DNA from: Fasciola hepatica
Taxonomy: Eukaryota; Platyhelminthes; Trematoda; Plagiorchiida; Fasciolidae
Direction: 5' to 3'
Assembly (NCBI GenBank): GCA_948099385.1
Contig: CANUEZ040000198.1
Location: 3,734,501-3,798,500 of the forward strand
Length of the DNA: 64,000 nucleotides
A program made the position numbers and the translations under genes. The notes under the pieces were generated by a model, which worked only from the letters and a program-made list of their open reading frames with translations, had not been told where the DNA came from and searched no databases. The stretch's first letter is position 1, and every line of letters begins with the position of its first letter. Shown here piece after piece: positions 1 to 12,783 of this stretch.

Positions 1-3000
1 GCGATCGGAAATAAACTAACAGTACTAAATTGTGGCAAATTCGACATGTAATCAGGTCCTTTGCAGACTCCATAAGGTTCGCCTTGTGCGACAGTATAAA
101 CGCTCTTTTCCCATTTCGATGGTTTTTCTCTCTCAAACAGGTGTGTGATGCATGATGGCAGGGTAGAAAATATTTGCAATTCCATGTATATATTTTTGAA
201 TAAGGTACAGATTACCAAACTTTTGATAAATGGATCAAATGTGCCGCTTAGGAATTATTTCTTCGTTGTTTCTTGAAAGGAAGAGAGTAGGATGAGTACA
301 CAGGAACCAATACTGACTGATCTTTGTGTATGAGAGAGAAGAAAAAGAGCTGGGAGATCACAAATACTGTTGTATGATTTCGGAAATTGAAATTATTCGG
401 TTACCGTTTTTCCTTTCACAATCGATGGTTCAGATCACATTCCATCAACTCCAGGTACCAGATAATAGACCCTAAACATTGTTTCGGACACGGTAGAAAC
501 CAGAAAACCCAAAAGATGTTGAGCGACAATGTTTATCAAAACACCAGAATGTTTCGATCACTTCCAGAAGTTAGAGTAACACCAGACGAATTGAACTAAT
601 AGAGCTACGGTTCAACCGTCCGCGAGTGGAGCAGTCAAAATACTCTAAGTAGCCGGCTGAAATCAGTTGTCGTTGGTGTGAGTGAACAAAGAACGAACAG
701 TCCTGTGAAACAGAACTGCTTACAAACTAATCAGAAGCAGGAATTCGTTAGGTAATTGTGACTATATTGATTTCTGTAAGTGAATTCACGCGAGTGAATT
801 TACTCATCTCCGGAACGATACTGCCCACCATACTCATATTCTTACCCAAAAAGCCAAGTGAAACAATAAAAGTAACTAGGTCGTTGCATCCTGTGTGTCT
901 CCACTCTTTCCGTTTCGAGCACATGACTCAAGTCATATAAGCCATTTCACAACAACGTACCTCCTAATAGGCATAATTTTCGTGTTGGACTTATCAAAAG
1001 TTTGCGTATCAAAAATCAGAGCTGTTCTGCACGTCACGCACAAATCAATTTGTGCAATTTTATATGGATTGGTGTATTTTGCGTCTTGTGAATTACATTT
1101 CTAGCTTGAGTTTGTTCATAACTCGAAACAACCACGCAATAATTGAGTGCGAATTATCGTTGCACAGATAACCCAAATTCCGATCCCTTTTGAAGTGCTT
1201 GAACAACCAAGAAAGGCTGAAAAATACGATGTATTTCATATGTCAGAAAAGCCGATAGTTTTCTGTACACAGTGAGTGAAGTCAAGTGAGTCAAAGCCTC
1301 CAACCCGAAATCACAGTTTACATGTGTTAACACTTGATCAATATTGGTACCAGTACTACAAATTCAAACCGATCTGCTTACAATTCTTTGTCTTCTTCGT
1401 CGTCAATAACGGTACTATTAACATCATCATCATCATCATCAACTTGTATCTTCGTGGAGACGAGCACGAAGGTGACAAGGCATCCTTGCCATCTGCTTTT
1501 GGTTGATATCTGCCGTCAATATTATGTTGGCTAATCTATGTAACTCCAAATGTTTTGAACACCGCAGCGTTATTTGATCTTCAAGACCGTTCATGCAGTT
1601 TGCCTAGTAAACTGGGAGCATGGCAATCGTTTCCTGTTCACCAACAGTATTTTCCCTTCGTGGATGAAAACGCGTAAGCCACTTGACGCAAGATCAATAA
1701 TTATGCGTTCAAAGTGCTTTCAAATCTACCAGGGATTATTCCCCGAGAGAAGTAGAAGAGACACAATAAAGGAAACTTCATATTGTTCTCACTGTTTTAG
1801 TGAATTCCAACAACCACATTTGAAATCAGTGTATTTCGTAAATCCACGACAGTCGAAGTACGGCTTCATTGATTTTGTGGTCTTACTGAAAGAAAACTGC
1901 TCAGATTTGGTTCGTTTTTCAGTGACTGAACACTGATTACCAACAGCCTAGACCAAACTTCCGTATTGCTGACACGGTGTTCTCAACATATTATACCGAT
2001 GAACGAAGGGATTGGTGATCAAATACCGACAATGTCGGTTTAACATATACCCCAACGGTCGTGTTTCTGAACTATAAAAACGAACGAAATTACCTGTGAC
2101 AGTGCATGCTCGACCGTTGATGAACTTAAGGATATCATGCCAGCATCACCGATGAGGGAGGTTAGTAAAGACCAGTGGCACCTTCTGCATGCGAGACGAC
2201 ACCTGATCCGTTGTCTGTTCACCTCATGGGATGGAAATGCCTCACTCGCAAAACGTTTTTACTCCAGCTAGGCCTTGCTTCACTAATAGAATATTTCGAT
2301 CGTGGCCAACCCAGGACAGCGGACGCAAACGAGAAATCGTTTGTAATTCCTACGCAGCCCATTTTATCCAGTTGCGTAATGATTCATAAACTGTACTGAC
2401 CGCCACTTGACGAACGTGTCCATCGGCACCTGGAATTAGTTCGCGATAACTCCTTTTGGCTGGATCCCCCATGACTGTTTCCACCTTGGAGCGAAACGTA
2501 TTCATCGATGCGTAAATCCCGTGTAAAGCAATAACCACTTGTGGCACAATTGCAACGTTGGTGAGTACCCTTGTCCTCATTCTTTCCAGCTGGCACAGAC
2601 CAAATATTGCACCTGTAATCGACACTTCGTATACCTTTTACTATGGGTGGTTTCTCCATGAATGTCCGCTGGATTCCCATCGATCGGAACATATCGCCAC
2701 CCACGGTGTGATGTACAGTTCCCTATGAGAGAAATTCTGTTGGCCACAACGAATGGAAACGAATGGCACTGGCATTATTTATTCGCTGCATAACAATGAT
2801 GGGATCCGTCTTTGGAACAAGACGATCTATATGCATTTGTATCTCGTGAGTATTGTCGTTCAAAACCGTGTTCCAGGAACAGCCGCAACGAATTCAGGTC
2901 GCGGCATGGTGAGAAATTTGCACTTTGCCACTTGGGGTTTTCCCACCGTGAAAAGGTAAACATGTCCACAGTCACATCGAATCCACAAATACCCAACTGG

Positions 3001-6000
3001 ACCATAACCAGACACAAGGAAAATTCGAATATCCATTCGAACGACTAAAAACATTCAAACCCACTTAAAAAGATGCGCAGACGTGGTTCCAAACGGAGCT
3101 GGTTGACTTCGAACCATAGTAACTGGTAACATCGTCCAGACATCAGTCACTAATTACACCTGAGTGCATTTTAATTATCAAAAATCTACAGTTGCAATAT
3201 TGCTTGATAATTTTACGCCCTGACAATGATTCCAGACCCGCGCTGACTCATTGGAGTGAATATGAGAAAATGGAGACCGTTCTTGACTATACCAGCAAGT
3301 TTGTGCGCCAATGTAACTGTGTAACTGATGAACTAGAACAAGAAGTATCGGCGGAAGCACACTTTCTACTAGAAGGACATCTTACCTGTGAGACCACAGC
3401 TCAACATCTTAAACCAAAGGGAACTCAAAATCCGCAACTCTATGGTCCACCGAAACAACACAAACCAGATGTTTCACTCAGAAAGATAATATAGATGATA
3501 AATTCATCACAGCACGAATTGGCGAAATGGGTGTTGAAATTGTTTGAGATAGTTGATGATCCAATGGCCAGAGAAACTATCAAAGAAAATTTCAAAATAG
3601 TAGAGATCTTTGGGCCAGATAATTGTGAAAGGGAAACACACGGCTTTATTTGATGTCCAATCACAGTTCACGAACTTTCCTTTACGGAGGCCATACATGC
3701 CATCTGCTACCATGGAGAGCAAAATCAACTCAAAATCGGTATACTAGTCCCATTTCAGGAACGACAATTACTACCATGCTCAACAGTCGTATCGTAGTCT
3801 TCCATTGGCCGAGCCTACAGACAGATTGGCGCAGTCACAATACGGAGCTCATTGGATTCATTTTATCAGGAAATGTTTTGGCTCACTTTGAGAAAAATAC
3901 GAGCTTGTTCATGAATGCAATGTAAGCAATATGAGGTCTTATGGCCAAAAAAGCCCACTGCACTATTAGAGATAACCGGAAACCAGACTGTTCGGCTTGA
4001 AGTAGGGGACCGCATAAGGCCCGATATGTCAGATTTGGTCACCAGTTGAGTCATGATGGATTTCCTCCTACCACGAAAAATATCGTCGTTCGACGATCGA
4101 AACCTTTGACCTCCGAAATGTCAAGTGAAAGCTCTGCGCCACCGATCGCAGTTTGGTGTATCTTGCCGATGGAAAAGGCTTTCTTGCCAGGAAACAGGAA
4201 GATAAGTGCCATCAGAAAGAAGCAAATTGGTATTGATTTTCAAGTACCGTTTATTCTAATAAATTAGTTTCTTGAAAAAAGAGGGTTCGAGAAAATCCTG
4301 CGATTATAGAGAAAATCTACCACAGTGTGTTCAGGTCCTCACTGTAGAGCTTGGATGATGAAGGGTAATATTTGGTGGGCTATGCGACAGCCAATTACCG
4401 GATCATACAAATGAATACCCCGAATCTCTTTATCAACACGGAAATTCCAAAAATATAGGATGTGGATGTTTCTGTACACCGGAGATACCACTGCCGCATT
4501 ACCTGTGAAAATGTACCCATTTATCTACTCAAGAAAGTACGTTTTATTTGTCCATTTTATTCAGACCGAAATGGTACTGATGACGCTGACTTTTTAATTC
4601 CATGTGATCAGGCCGTCGGGGCGCAATCCGGGAAATTGGCACCATAAATGTTGCCAAAGTGCAGAATCTAAGGCCTAGACAACAGGCTAAATGCCCGATG
4701 CCCACATGAATGTATTGATATTTTGCTAACTGATGAGTATTCCTGTGAGAAATGTCGTTGCAGATTGCGTGAACAATTCTGCGCAATTTTGTTTACCACT
4801 TATAAAACAAAATGTCATTCAGATATAAATTTTATCTTCAGTAAATCCTCACCAGCTAGACATTCATTCACATTTAAAAATGTAAACATTTATCGTATGA
4901 AGCGAATATTTCACTTCATTTCCAGTTTTATTTCCAACGAGAAACCGACATTGATTGAAATCACTCTGGTCACATGCATATTTTGATCTTTCCTCCATCT
5001 ATTTTTTATCAAGGGCTCTGTTTCATGTGGGCTAGAACAGTCGCTTCATCGAAGCGGGCGTATTGGATCAGGAAGACAAACTCACAAGAAAGGAAAATCA
5101 CATTCATGGAAGCTATTTTTGATGTATTACCAAACCTGTGTTGGAGTGATGGGTACAAGTGACACAAACTATATGAATAAGAAGAGCATGACTGCGGATT
5201 AGGCGCAAGACATCCGACGCACACGTGAATCGACAAAACAGATAAGTGATAATAGTTAGAAAGTAAATAATAATTCAGACTGAATTCTCACTATAAATCA
5301 ACGAGCAAGCCGTTACCAATACAGAAACGTGTATGATCGAGACCTTTGTTCGTTGTCACAGTTCAGAAAGCAGGAGGCAAATACAACACGGCTAAACACT
5401 GAATAATGGAATTGTAATTCATCTCTATTGTGAATCGGTAGCCAGTTTACTGTGTCGTGTGCAATCGGATGTCCCAATTGTCCCAGTCATCGATACACGG
5501 AAATACGAAAATAATCTGAGTAGGAAAGTTGCTTGAATTTTACATATAATTCCTTTAAACTGTGGTTGAATAAATTGAGACGTTTTTTGGACTAGCTGGA
5601 ATGTGAATCGACTACTGCAACACATTAATGAGGATAAAGGAAATAGTGTTCCTGAGTAGTAATAGGAAACGATGACGTGCCGAATGAAGTGCAAATCTAT
5701 TGTCCATGACAAACGAGTGGTTTTCGAACAGTTTATCTTCCCGGTTTGAGTAAGCTGCTCTGAGTCTTCCATATCGCACGTAGGTTCTTCTTTTGATGAC
5801 AAAATGTGTCAAATTATGCAAATGAGTCCACGGGGTATCTGACCTGATTACTGTATAATATAGTGATGATGCTGAATGAAAATTGAACTTTGTACTCTAT
5901 AGATCACAGTTAGTCATGTTGTCTTGGAAGATGCTTTATGTTACGAACGCACAAGTGATCCTCAACGAAGGCTACGAAAAGATTGCTTCTGCTGTGGTCA

Positions 6001-6095
6001 CAGCAAAACCAGTCCGAATAACAACGAGCGTTAACTGGAACGTCATCTATGTTCAGATGAATGTGCTCTTCAATGCGCGGTACACTTTTCAACTT
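1..6095 (+). repeat. Dispersed repeat family A, copy A1 (composite)
   Basis: This copy is recognised by long near-identical stretches elsewhere in the window. About 1-1110 and 1720-1990 match 50203-51480. About 1990-3935 matches 25015-26965, and 4905-6085 matches 26970-28140. The part 5430-5965 also matches 19535-20155. The window begins inside the copy, so its left end is unknown. It contains a Penelope-like RT fragment on the + strand (3192-3935) and coding-like minus-strand reading frames at 2350-3054. No reading frame is intact. Relative to A3 it lacks about 880 bp at position 2663, and it carries about 610 bp (1110-1720) that A3 lacks. The + orientation is set by the RT fragment only. 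Confidence 0.85.
3192..3935 (+). pseudogene. Penelope-like element reverse transcriptase fragment (A1)
   Basis: Translation gives about 100 open codons (3192-3494) ending in the fingers motif LYGPPKQHKPDVSLRKI. This corresponds to the family hallmark of a Y-G-(L/P)-P-K-x-H-K-P core followed by L-R-x-I. After a single in-frame TAG the frame continues with NSSQHELAKW, typical of the next Penelope RT segment. Near 3630 a frameshift leads to FDVQSQFTNFPL, which is the D-x-x-S-x-F-T-N-x-P-L motif A of these enzymes. A further shifted stretch ends ILSGNVLAHFEK at about 3865-3900. The YxDD catalytic motif and a GIY-YIG endonuclease are not seen, so this is a broken internal piece. The family (Penelope-type RT) is well supported; function is lost. 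Confidence 0.7.
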
Positions 6096-7645
6096 ATGAG
6101 CTTAAAAGTCCGTTTGTATATGCCTCTGTCAACCATATCAACAGCTGAGACATGAGATCAGTTTATTCGTCAGGTCACATATTTGAACTCCATCAAGTAA
6201 TGTCATAACACTCTCAGTTTCTTGTGTCACCGTAAGCAATTTACGGAATCACAACTTTTGTGACATTTTGCTGCCTATCTCACTCATAAAGCAACTGCTT
6301 ATCACCAGTCAAATAGAGCACTAATTATTGGAAAACCGGACTGATTACCGCGTGTTATCTTCATTTTATTGAACTGTCAACTTCCATCGGACAATACACA
6401 CGTGGACAACCCATTGGTCAGGGAAACGAAGGACTGTTGCAGATTTTCGTTAGACAAGTAGTCAGCAGATCAAACAATGAAGACGAATTTGTAGATGAGT
6501 AGTGTCTGTGATCTTGCCACAAATTAGTATGGTGTGATATTTGACCGAGTTTTTATCAGAACGGCATTAGAGCACTGTGGTTTCTGTGCCTATTCATAAA
6601 AAAGACTCTGCTCGCCCGTTCAGATCGGTGGACAGATTACGCCATTTTCTGAGTCGAGTTTGTTCCATTTTTCATTTCACAAGTAAGTGTTATGGGCCTT
6701 TGATGCTATGGGTGTACTCCTTCACATGCACTCACGCCTAAGAGGGCAATAGAAATAATGAACGCAGAACGGAATACATTGCGATCTAGTTATATTCTAT
6801 CAAACAACCGACCAAAGGCTCAAAAATAGGATCGGTGAAACGAGGTATAATATGAGCCATCAAGTAGAGTGAATGCTCAGATCTTCATTGAAAACCATGA
6901 AGATGATTTGTAATGAAGAATAAACTGCTGTGTAGTGGGTCCGTTGATCTCCATGGTGATCCGGATCTTTAGGCTGCGTGATGAATCTATGAAAATCTCA
7001 TATCTTGCTACTTACTTCAGAATAATGAGTTGCTTTGGACCCTTTATTCAATGTTGTCAACGTGCTCTACGATTTGTTAGTCGTAGAAAAATTCTTCGAA
7101 GAAATGCTCCTCCTTATGCATGAATCTTAGCACGTCTGCCTATTTCACTTGTCAGCTATATGTTGCCCGATTTATTTGACGTCAGCTTCGGTTTTGCTGA
7201 CCTCATTACTTTCGTTGTGTAGTTGCATAGTGGATTTAATAACCAACCCTCAGTTGGTTTTGCTGAATTTTCTTTTTCGAGGGACAATTTGCTTGGTTTC
7301 AGGATGTGCTTGATCGTACTGAATTTGAATTGTTATTAGTTGATCTACTGTTTGCAAAATGACCTCAGAGGTCAAACGTAGACTGTTTTCACATGTGCAA
7401 AGTAGAACAAATTTCCAGTGGCCTCGATAGAGTTGAGAAAATGACAATTTTTCTGGATATAATGTTGGATTTATTTTCCCTACGGTCTTTTCTCACGTCT
7501 GATTTTGACCTCATTGTTTTCTTCGGTTGCGTATGTTTAACTGAACTAACGGTTCCGAGGTTTCTTCTCATCTCGTTTTGAATAACTCTACCTTCAGTTT
7601 CGCGCTGACTGTACAGGCTCGCGCTTCGTTTTCAGATTGGTCGTT
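6096..7645. other. Unassigned AT-rich DNA between families A and B
   Basis: I found no recognisable domain, splice-site-bounded exon or repeat shared with the rest of the window. The only open frames are 60-65 codons long on both strands (for example 6935-7123 and 7393-7581). That is what this base composition gives by chance. Confidence 0.5.
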
Positions 7646-8545
7646 GCGATCGTTTGCATTTCGTGTATTTCTCGTATAGTTACTGTTTCCGTACCACTTC
7701 ATATAGAATACATTGTTGCATCTGTCCATCGGCTCGCATCTTCTCTATTTGTTCGATATAGGTGATTTCGTTGGTATTTCGCTGTGAGACCGGAATAAGG
7801 ACACGTTTATAAGCCTCGCTCAAACGTCTCCGAAAGTTTGTTCGGCATTTGAGGTCATTCAGTGGTGTATAATGTGGCTTAGTCAGTGACTATGCTCCCA
7901 TGTTTCATCTGCTGCTCAATCTGCTAATCCAAATGCGGATAGGAAACAACAAGTTGAAAGTAATACTCGACAGACAGAAAATGAACAGAACCAGTGGTAT
8001 CAGGTTTGTGGCTGGCACGAAAAGCAGTTGTTCATTACAATGCAAATCATTGAGGACACGGATTTCATTTCGTGATTATTTAAGCGAGAATCGGTCAGAT
8101 CAGCTCATACGGAATCCATGCATAGGAAATAAAGTGAGTAGATTTTATTGGGTTACTGAGACGCCCCTATCTACCTGGTCAAAAGCAACCATGAGATGTG
8201 AATTTACACTCGTCCTAATGGATTTGTACGAAATTCATTTCTACAAGAAATCTTTATCGAAACAATGGATCACTTGTTTGGCAAGAGCACATGAAACCAA
8301 CGCATTCGTACAATCTCTACCAAGTTACTTTTCACACCGTAATACAGCTTGAAATATAACAGAATGGAACAGACGCTTCACATTAAAATAGGAACAAATA
8401 TGTTTCTGCTGGTTATTCGATTTATTATGGCACGGAGAAGAGAAGGAAGGTGGGCGAAGCTATCGGTAGACTATATTCCAATTTACATTCAAATAAGGTG
8501 AAACCGTTTCACTTTCGACTTGTTTTATATTTTCTATCCATTCAC
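7646..8545 (+). repeat. Repeat family B, copy B1 left part
   Basis: From the shared start GCGATCGTTTGCATTTCG, this segment aligns with 31947-32885 at roughly 85-90 percent by eye. It contains an internal unit of about 450 bp that begins near GGTTTGTGGCTGG and ends near TACAGCTTGAA. The unit recurs at 8775-9195, 32290-32700 and 34320-34600. A 150-codon + frame (7900-8352) covers the unit, but it is not kept open through its whole length in the other copies. I do not assign a protein. Orientation is arbitrary. Confidence 0.75.
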
Positions 8546-8739
8546 TTGAAATTACCCCACCAAAGATTGTTGTTGATATCAACAATTCTCATGCGTAAAA
8601 CGGTGATACAGTTTCATGATCACTATCCGAAAAACCGTCTCCCAATTTTATACTTAGCTAATAATTCGGAATTCGGGAAATTCCCAAGAAACAAGCCTGT
8701 CACCAAGTTCACCGAAACTTCCTGGATCGGACGGCTTTA

Positions 8740-9195
8740 CTTGTACAGTACAGAAGCATGGTGCTGGACCTCCGTGGTAACAGGTTTGTGGCTGGTGTGC
8801 GAGACGAACATCCACATGATCGATCAAAATCTGCATTGTGCAAGCAAGGAAAAGAGCAGTACATTACAATGCAAACCATTATAGAAGCTGGTAGCATTTC
8901 TTGGTTATCGGCACGACAATTAGCCAGATCAATTTCTACGGAATTCATGCAAAACAAAATGAAAAGAGTATATTTTATTGGAGTATTGATAAGCCAAAAT
9001 CTATCTGGTCGAGGGGAACCAGTGGGTGAAAAGTTACATTTGTCTTGATGGATTTGTATGAAATTCAGTTCAAACAGGGTATCACTATCGAAACACGGGA
9101 TCGCTCGTTTTGCAAGAGCAGATGAAACCAACACATTCGTGCAATCGTGCACCGAATTTCTTTTCACACAATACTACAGCTTGAACTAGAACAAA
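8740..9195 (+). repeat. Repeat family B, second internal unit (B1b)
   Basis: This is a second copy of the 450-bp core unit of family B, lying about 800 bp after the first in the same orientation. It shares the GGTTTGTGGCTGG start, the GAACATCCA region and the ending with CTACAGCTTGAA. A 152-codon minus-strand frame (8709-9167) spans it. The matching minus frame in B2 and B3 is interrupted by stops, so I do not call it a gene. B2 has only one unit at this place, so this unit is either an insertion or a local duplication specific to B1. Confidence 0.65.
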
Positions 9196-10840
9196 ATAGA
9201 TTAGAAGCATCAAATTGCAAATGGGAACATCTTAGCCATGAGTCACTTCAATAAAAGGTGTCCTCAAAATGACAGAACAGACGGAACAGAGCGAGTAGTC
9301 TCGTCATCGACCGAATCCGCTCTAAATAATAACTAATAAAACGATTGGTGGGGTTACGAAATCCTGTTACGTTGTGAAACACAGTTGACCAGCTACAATT
9401 TTCTAAGTTTAAATATAAGGTTACCTATCCGCAACGAACACTGAGAAAAGGGATCAATTAAAATATCTGTCTACAAGGACACTATCTATACTGCACTCAA
9501 ATTGTTCCAGAGAAGTACACAGTGCACAGTGCAAACAATGTTCCTAGAGTTAGAGTAAATTTGGACGACAGAGCAACTGGAGGGAGAAATCATTCGAATT
9601 AATAAAACACTGATGTCTATTGCGTATCCAGCATAATTCCTGGCAAATTATTATCAAATCAAGCTGATAAAGAATAGTCTTTCACTGTTCTTGGAAATGG
9701 AATTATGAATTCCTCACAAATGATACGTTATGATCAACCAAATCAGCAAACGTTTGAAGCCAACTTCCAGCGAATCTACTATACTGCCGAACCTGTAATT
9801 ATGTTCACGTTATTCCCCGGTCACACGTCATACAATGAACCAACACAGCCAAATGTGCCTTGAGAAAGAAACTCAACACGATTTCGTCATCGATCGATGA
9901 GAGATCACTGACTGCCACGAATTGATTTGAGGCAGGGCATTACGTCACTACCAGACAGGCGGTCATAGTGAACTTCCCTACCGGAAACACTAGAAGAGCA
10001 TTTCTTCAATGAGCGACGCGACACCGTCACGTGATCCAACGAGGTGTCTAAACCAATAGATTTGATTCAATCAACATGATTACTCATTTCGCAGTCGCAG
10101 CTAATCTCATGTGAACCAGATTATGTGTGTTCACGCAGCGCAAGTAGAGATCAGCTTGTTGAATGTTACCATTAGATTCACCGATATTCGAACTTGTCTA
10201 TCAGTTTGACGCGAGCATCGTAATTGATTGGTGGTAGTGGTAGTGGTGATGTGATTATGGTGATGCTTCATGCGTCAGACGCGCCCAGAAAGCTGCCCAA
10301 CTAGAGAAGACAGGTAAGTTACAAAACAATTCTACTACGTTTATGGAATGCGAGTAATGATCGTCAAAACGTTTTTCCCAATTTATAGTTTGATAAGGTG
10401 ATCTTTTATTGAAGGATATGCAGATGTTCATTAATTTCTTGGTATGACAGAGTAAAAGATAAATTAGAGGCACGTTGTTCATATATGAAATTGAACTTGA
10501 AGTTTTGGATACCAGTGTCGTACTGACCTGTTTGTTCTGGTTCATGGTTGTACTTGGTGATACCTTCCTGCAACTAATGAATATTCATCTGATTTGGCAA
10601 ATACGGTTGGGTGAGGACACTCGATTAGGACATCAGCGCACTCGGCATGGAAACACCTAGTTGTCAGTGTTTTACCTCTGATAAAATGTGTATCGCTTTT
10701 ACAGATTTTGCACACTGGATGATAGAAAAGCAGAAAAATAGTCGATAATCTTGATAACAGCAGTTGACAAATTCGTGTCCATACAGTAGAGGTGTTATCA
10801 GAGTTACGACAGATATTGTGTTGATAACTATGAGTAACGT
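9196..10840. other. Unassigned DNA inside the extra segment of B1
   Basis: In copy B2 the left and right parts of family B are joined directly near 32905. In B1 they are separated by about 2.3 kb, of which this is the remainder. The longest frame is 96 codons on the minus strand (10255-10545) with no recognisable motif. A short GGT/GTG-rich run lies at about 10232-10262. I see no terminal repeats marking it as a defined mobile element. Confidence 0.5.
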
Positions 10841-11650
10841 GGTATTAGTGATTACGTCACATTATTTTGTGTGTTGTTTCTGAGCAGATATTGTGGTATT
10901 GTTTCGTGCGGATCGAGACTCAATCGGCGGTTGCCGCGATCTAGCGGTTGGCATTTCATGTTGCTCTTACTCTGACAGTTTATATGGGAAGAGAGGCTCC
11001 ATGATTATTATTCGTATGATCCGACTCCATGGAAGAGATGGTAATTGTCACTTGTCCGCTCTTCACTTGTATTTTGTTTAACCGACTTGGGTGATAAGCA
11101 TTTATGTGTCAAGACGGTCTTCCTGTTGTTCAACATACGTCTCCCGCCCCACACCGAGAGCTGGAAATGTACGGATATTCTGCGATTCATTCGTAAATGA
11201 GAAATAGTCGAGAAGTGAACAAAACATGGATTCCGGCAGCGTAGTTCATCGTTATGACTTCGGATATGGCTAACACGCGATTGAGATGGACTGTTTACCA
11301 TATCAGCTTTACTGCCACCTCTAAATTGAACTCATGGGTAGACAGATTGCTTTTCGACTGCTTGATGACAAGGTGTGCTATCGTAATTCTTCGTACCATT
11401 ATTGATGAAGCACCCGGAGTGTATATTAGGAATGAGAAATGATTTCACCCTTATACGTTTTCTTTATAGGACATATCTTAATAACATTAGTGGTCAGTCA
11501 CTATAGAAGTTGCCTTTTCTGTCTCAATAATACGAATATGTGGTTGCGTGTGCATGGACTTGATAAAATTTCCTTATGAATAAGTGAACGTCCTAGTGCG
11601 CCCTCGGATTGATGTGATTGTAATGCGTCTGAGAAAAGCGAACAATGTGT
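10841..11650 (+). repeat. Repeat family B, copy B1 right part
   Basis: This segment aligns with 32922-33660, starting at the shared block around GTGATT(A/T)CGTCACATTATTTT and including the segment with CAATCGGCGGTTGCCG. The match fades near 11650 and 33660. Small insertions and deletions separate the copies, and the frames present in B1 (for example 10893-11081) are not conserved in B2. It appears to be non-coding repeat DNA. Confidence 0.75.
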
Positions 11651-12272
11651 GGATTTTTTTTTCCAATGTGAGTGTATACATTTATAGGTCTAATTGAATT
11701 TACTTATGAGGTTGAATGAATCCATCCAGTTACCATATCCTGAATCATCTTTATGCCCAACCTAAAATGTATGAGGAAGAGTTATGTTCCAGTTCTGGAC
11801 ATGAGCATGGAAGAAAACGTTATGAAACGAAATTATCCAATCTATGAGATGAAAGATTACAAGATATAGGTCACAGGATTCATTCCATTTGCAGATGTCA
11901 TTGAAGACATAATTGCGTCCAACGAGAGGGTCCAGATACTCCATGTATCTACTCTACCTGCGAGAGCCTTTGGAAGAATCTATCAAAAATATAAAAACAT
12001 GAGATAGGAGAATGATACAACCCAATGGATTGATAGTAGATGAACATAAAGGACTCATCTATTTATGTATAAACAACATCAAGTTAGAATTCCACGGAGC
12101 CTGATTGTATTATCAAGAAGAGTTTAAGTAGCATCCTTTTTAGGACCTAAATTAGGAGAAATATGTATGGCAAATAAAAGGACATATTGTGTACTAGGCT
12201 CATCATCAACATCAACAACATCAACGTAAGGGATGTAATCGGATCTAATTTGTGACCTGATTCAATTAGATA
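11651..12272. other. Unassigned DNA
   Basis: I see no repeat or domain here. It contains a T-run near 11655-11665 and a short CATCAACAAC-type run at 12202-12230. The single 60-codon minus frame (11762-11944) is unremarkable. Confidence 0.5.
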
Positions 12273-12490
12273 TTACGCAATTGAAGAAACTAAAGATTTG
12301 ACGTCATTCTCTGTGGCCGCATTGCGCGGTGTCATCGGTTTTTCCAACCATTTCAATAACTTTTCCGACGCTGGTTTTGCCAAGCAGCTATCCGTTCTGC
12401 CTTTGGATGCGTCACCGTAGCTGTAAGCTAACTGATAGAAAACATGTGATACATTAGGATCGGCAAGACTGTCTGAATGACATTTGAATC
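12273..12490 (-). CDS. Candidate exon of an unidentified gene
   Basis: On the minus strand a good 3' splice site (pyrimidine-rich stretch ending CATTTCAG, AG at 12492-12491, with TACTGAT upstream as a possible branch point) precedes an open stretch of 71 codons. It ends at a TAA at 12275-12273, and a GT just before the stop (12276-12275) could instead be a donor. The peptide is rich in charged and small residues and uses several CpG-containing codons (ACG, GCG, CCG, TCG) that are rarer in the surrounding AT-rich DNA. I recognise no domain. The entry phase (one base needed from the upstream exon) does not match the exit phase of the candidate exon at 13251-13533, so a direct join of the two is not possible. 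It could be a chance frame. Confidence 0.28.
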
Positions 12491-12783
12491 CTGAAATGTT
12501 GGTAATCAGTAACTGAAGTATTTGCACCACAGTCTATGGGTGTCTTGTGGCTGACTTAAAATATACATATTCTTCACTAAAAGTGGTCACCTGTTCAAAG
12601 TAAAACCATAGAAACTTGCTTCATGTTGATTGTATTTGATGCGTAAGGTCGGTTGAAACTCATTTGCTCAGTTGCACGTGTTCGTCAGTCTTTTCGACTA
12701 TGCGCGGACTACGCGTCCGTCACTTTGATTCTTAGCATAAAGCAGACACAACAACTCAATTATCGCTTCCCGCGACTCTCGAG

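Noticed and set aside
8709..9167. 152-codon minus-strand frame in repeat B1b
   Set aside because: The homologous stretch in B2 and B3 has several stops in this frame. A + frame of similar length exists in B1, so long open frames here are not specific.
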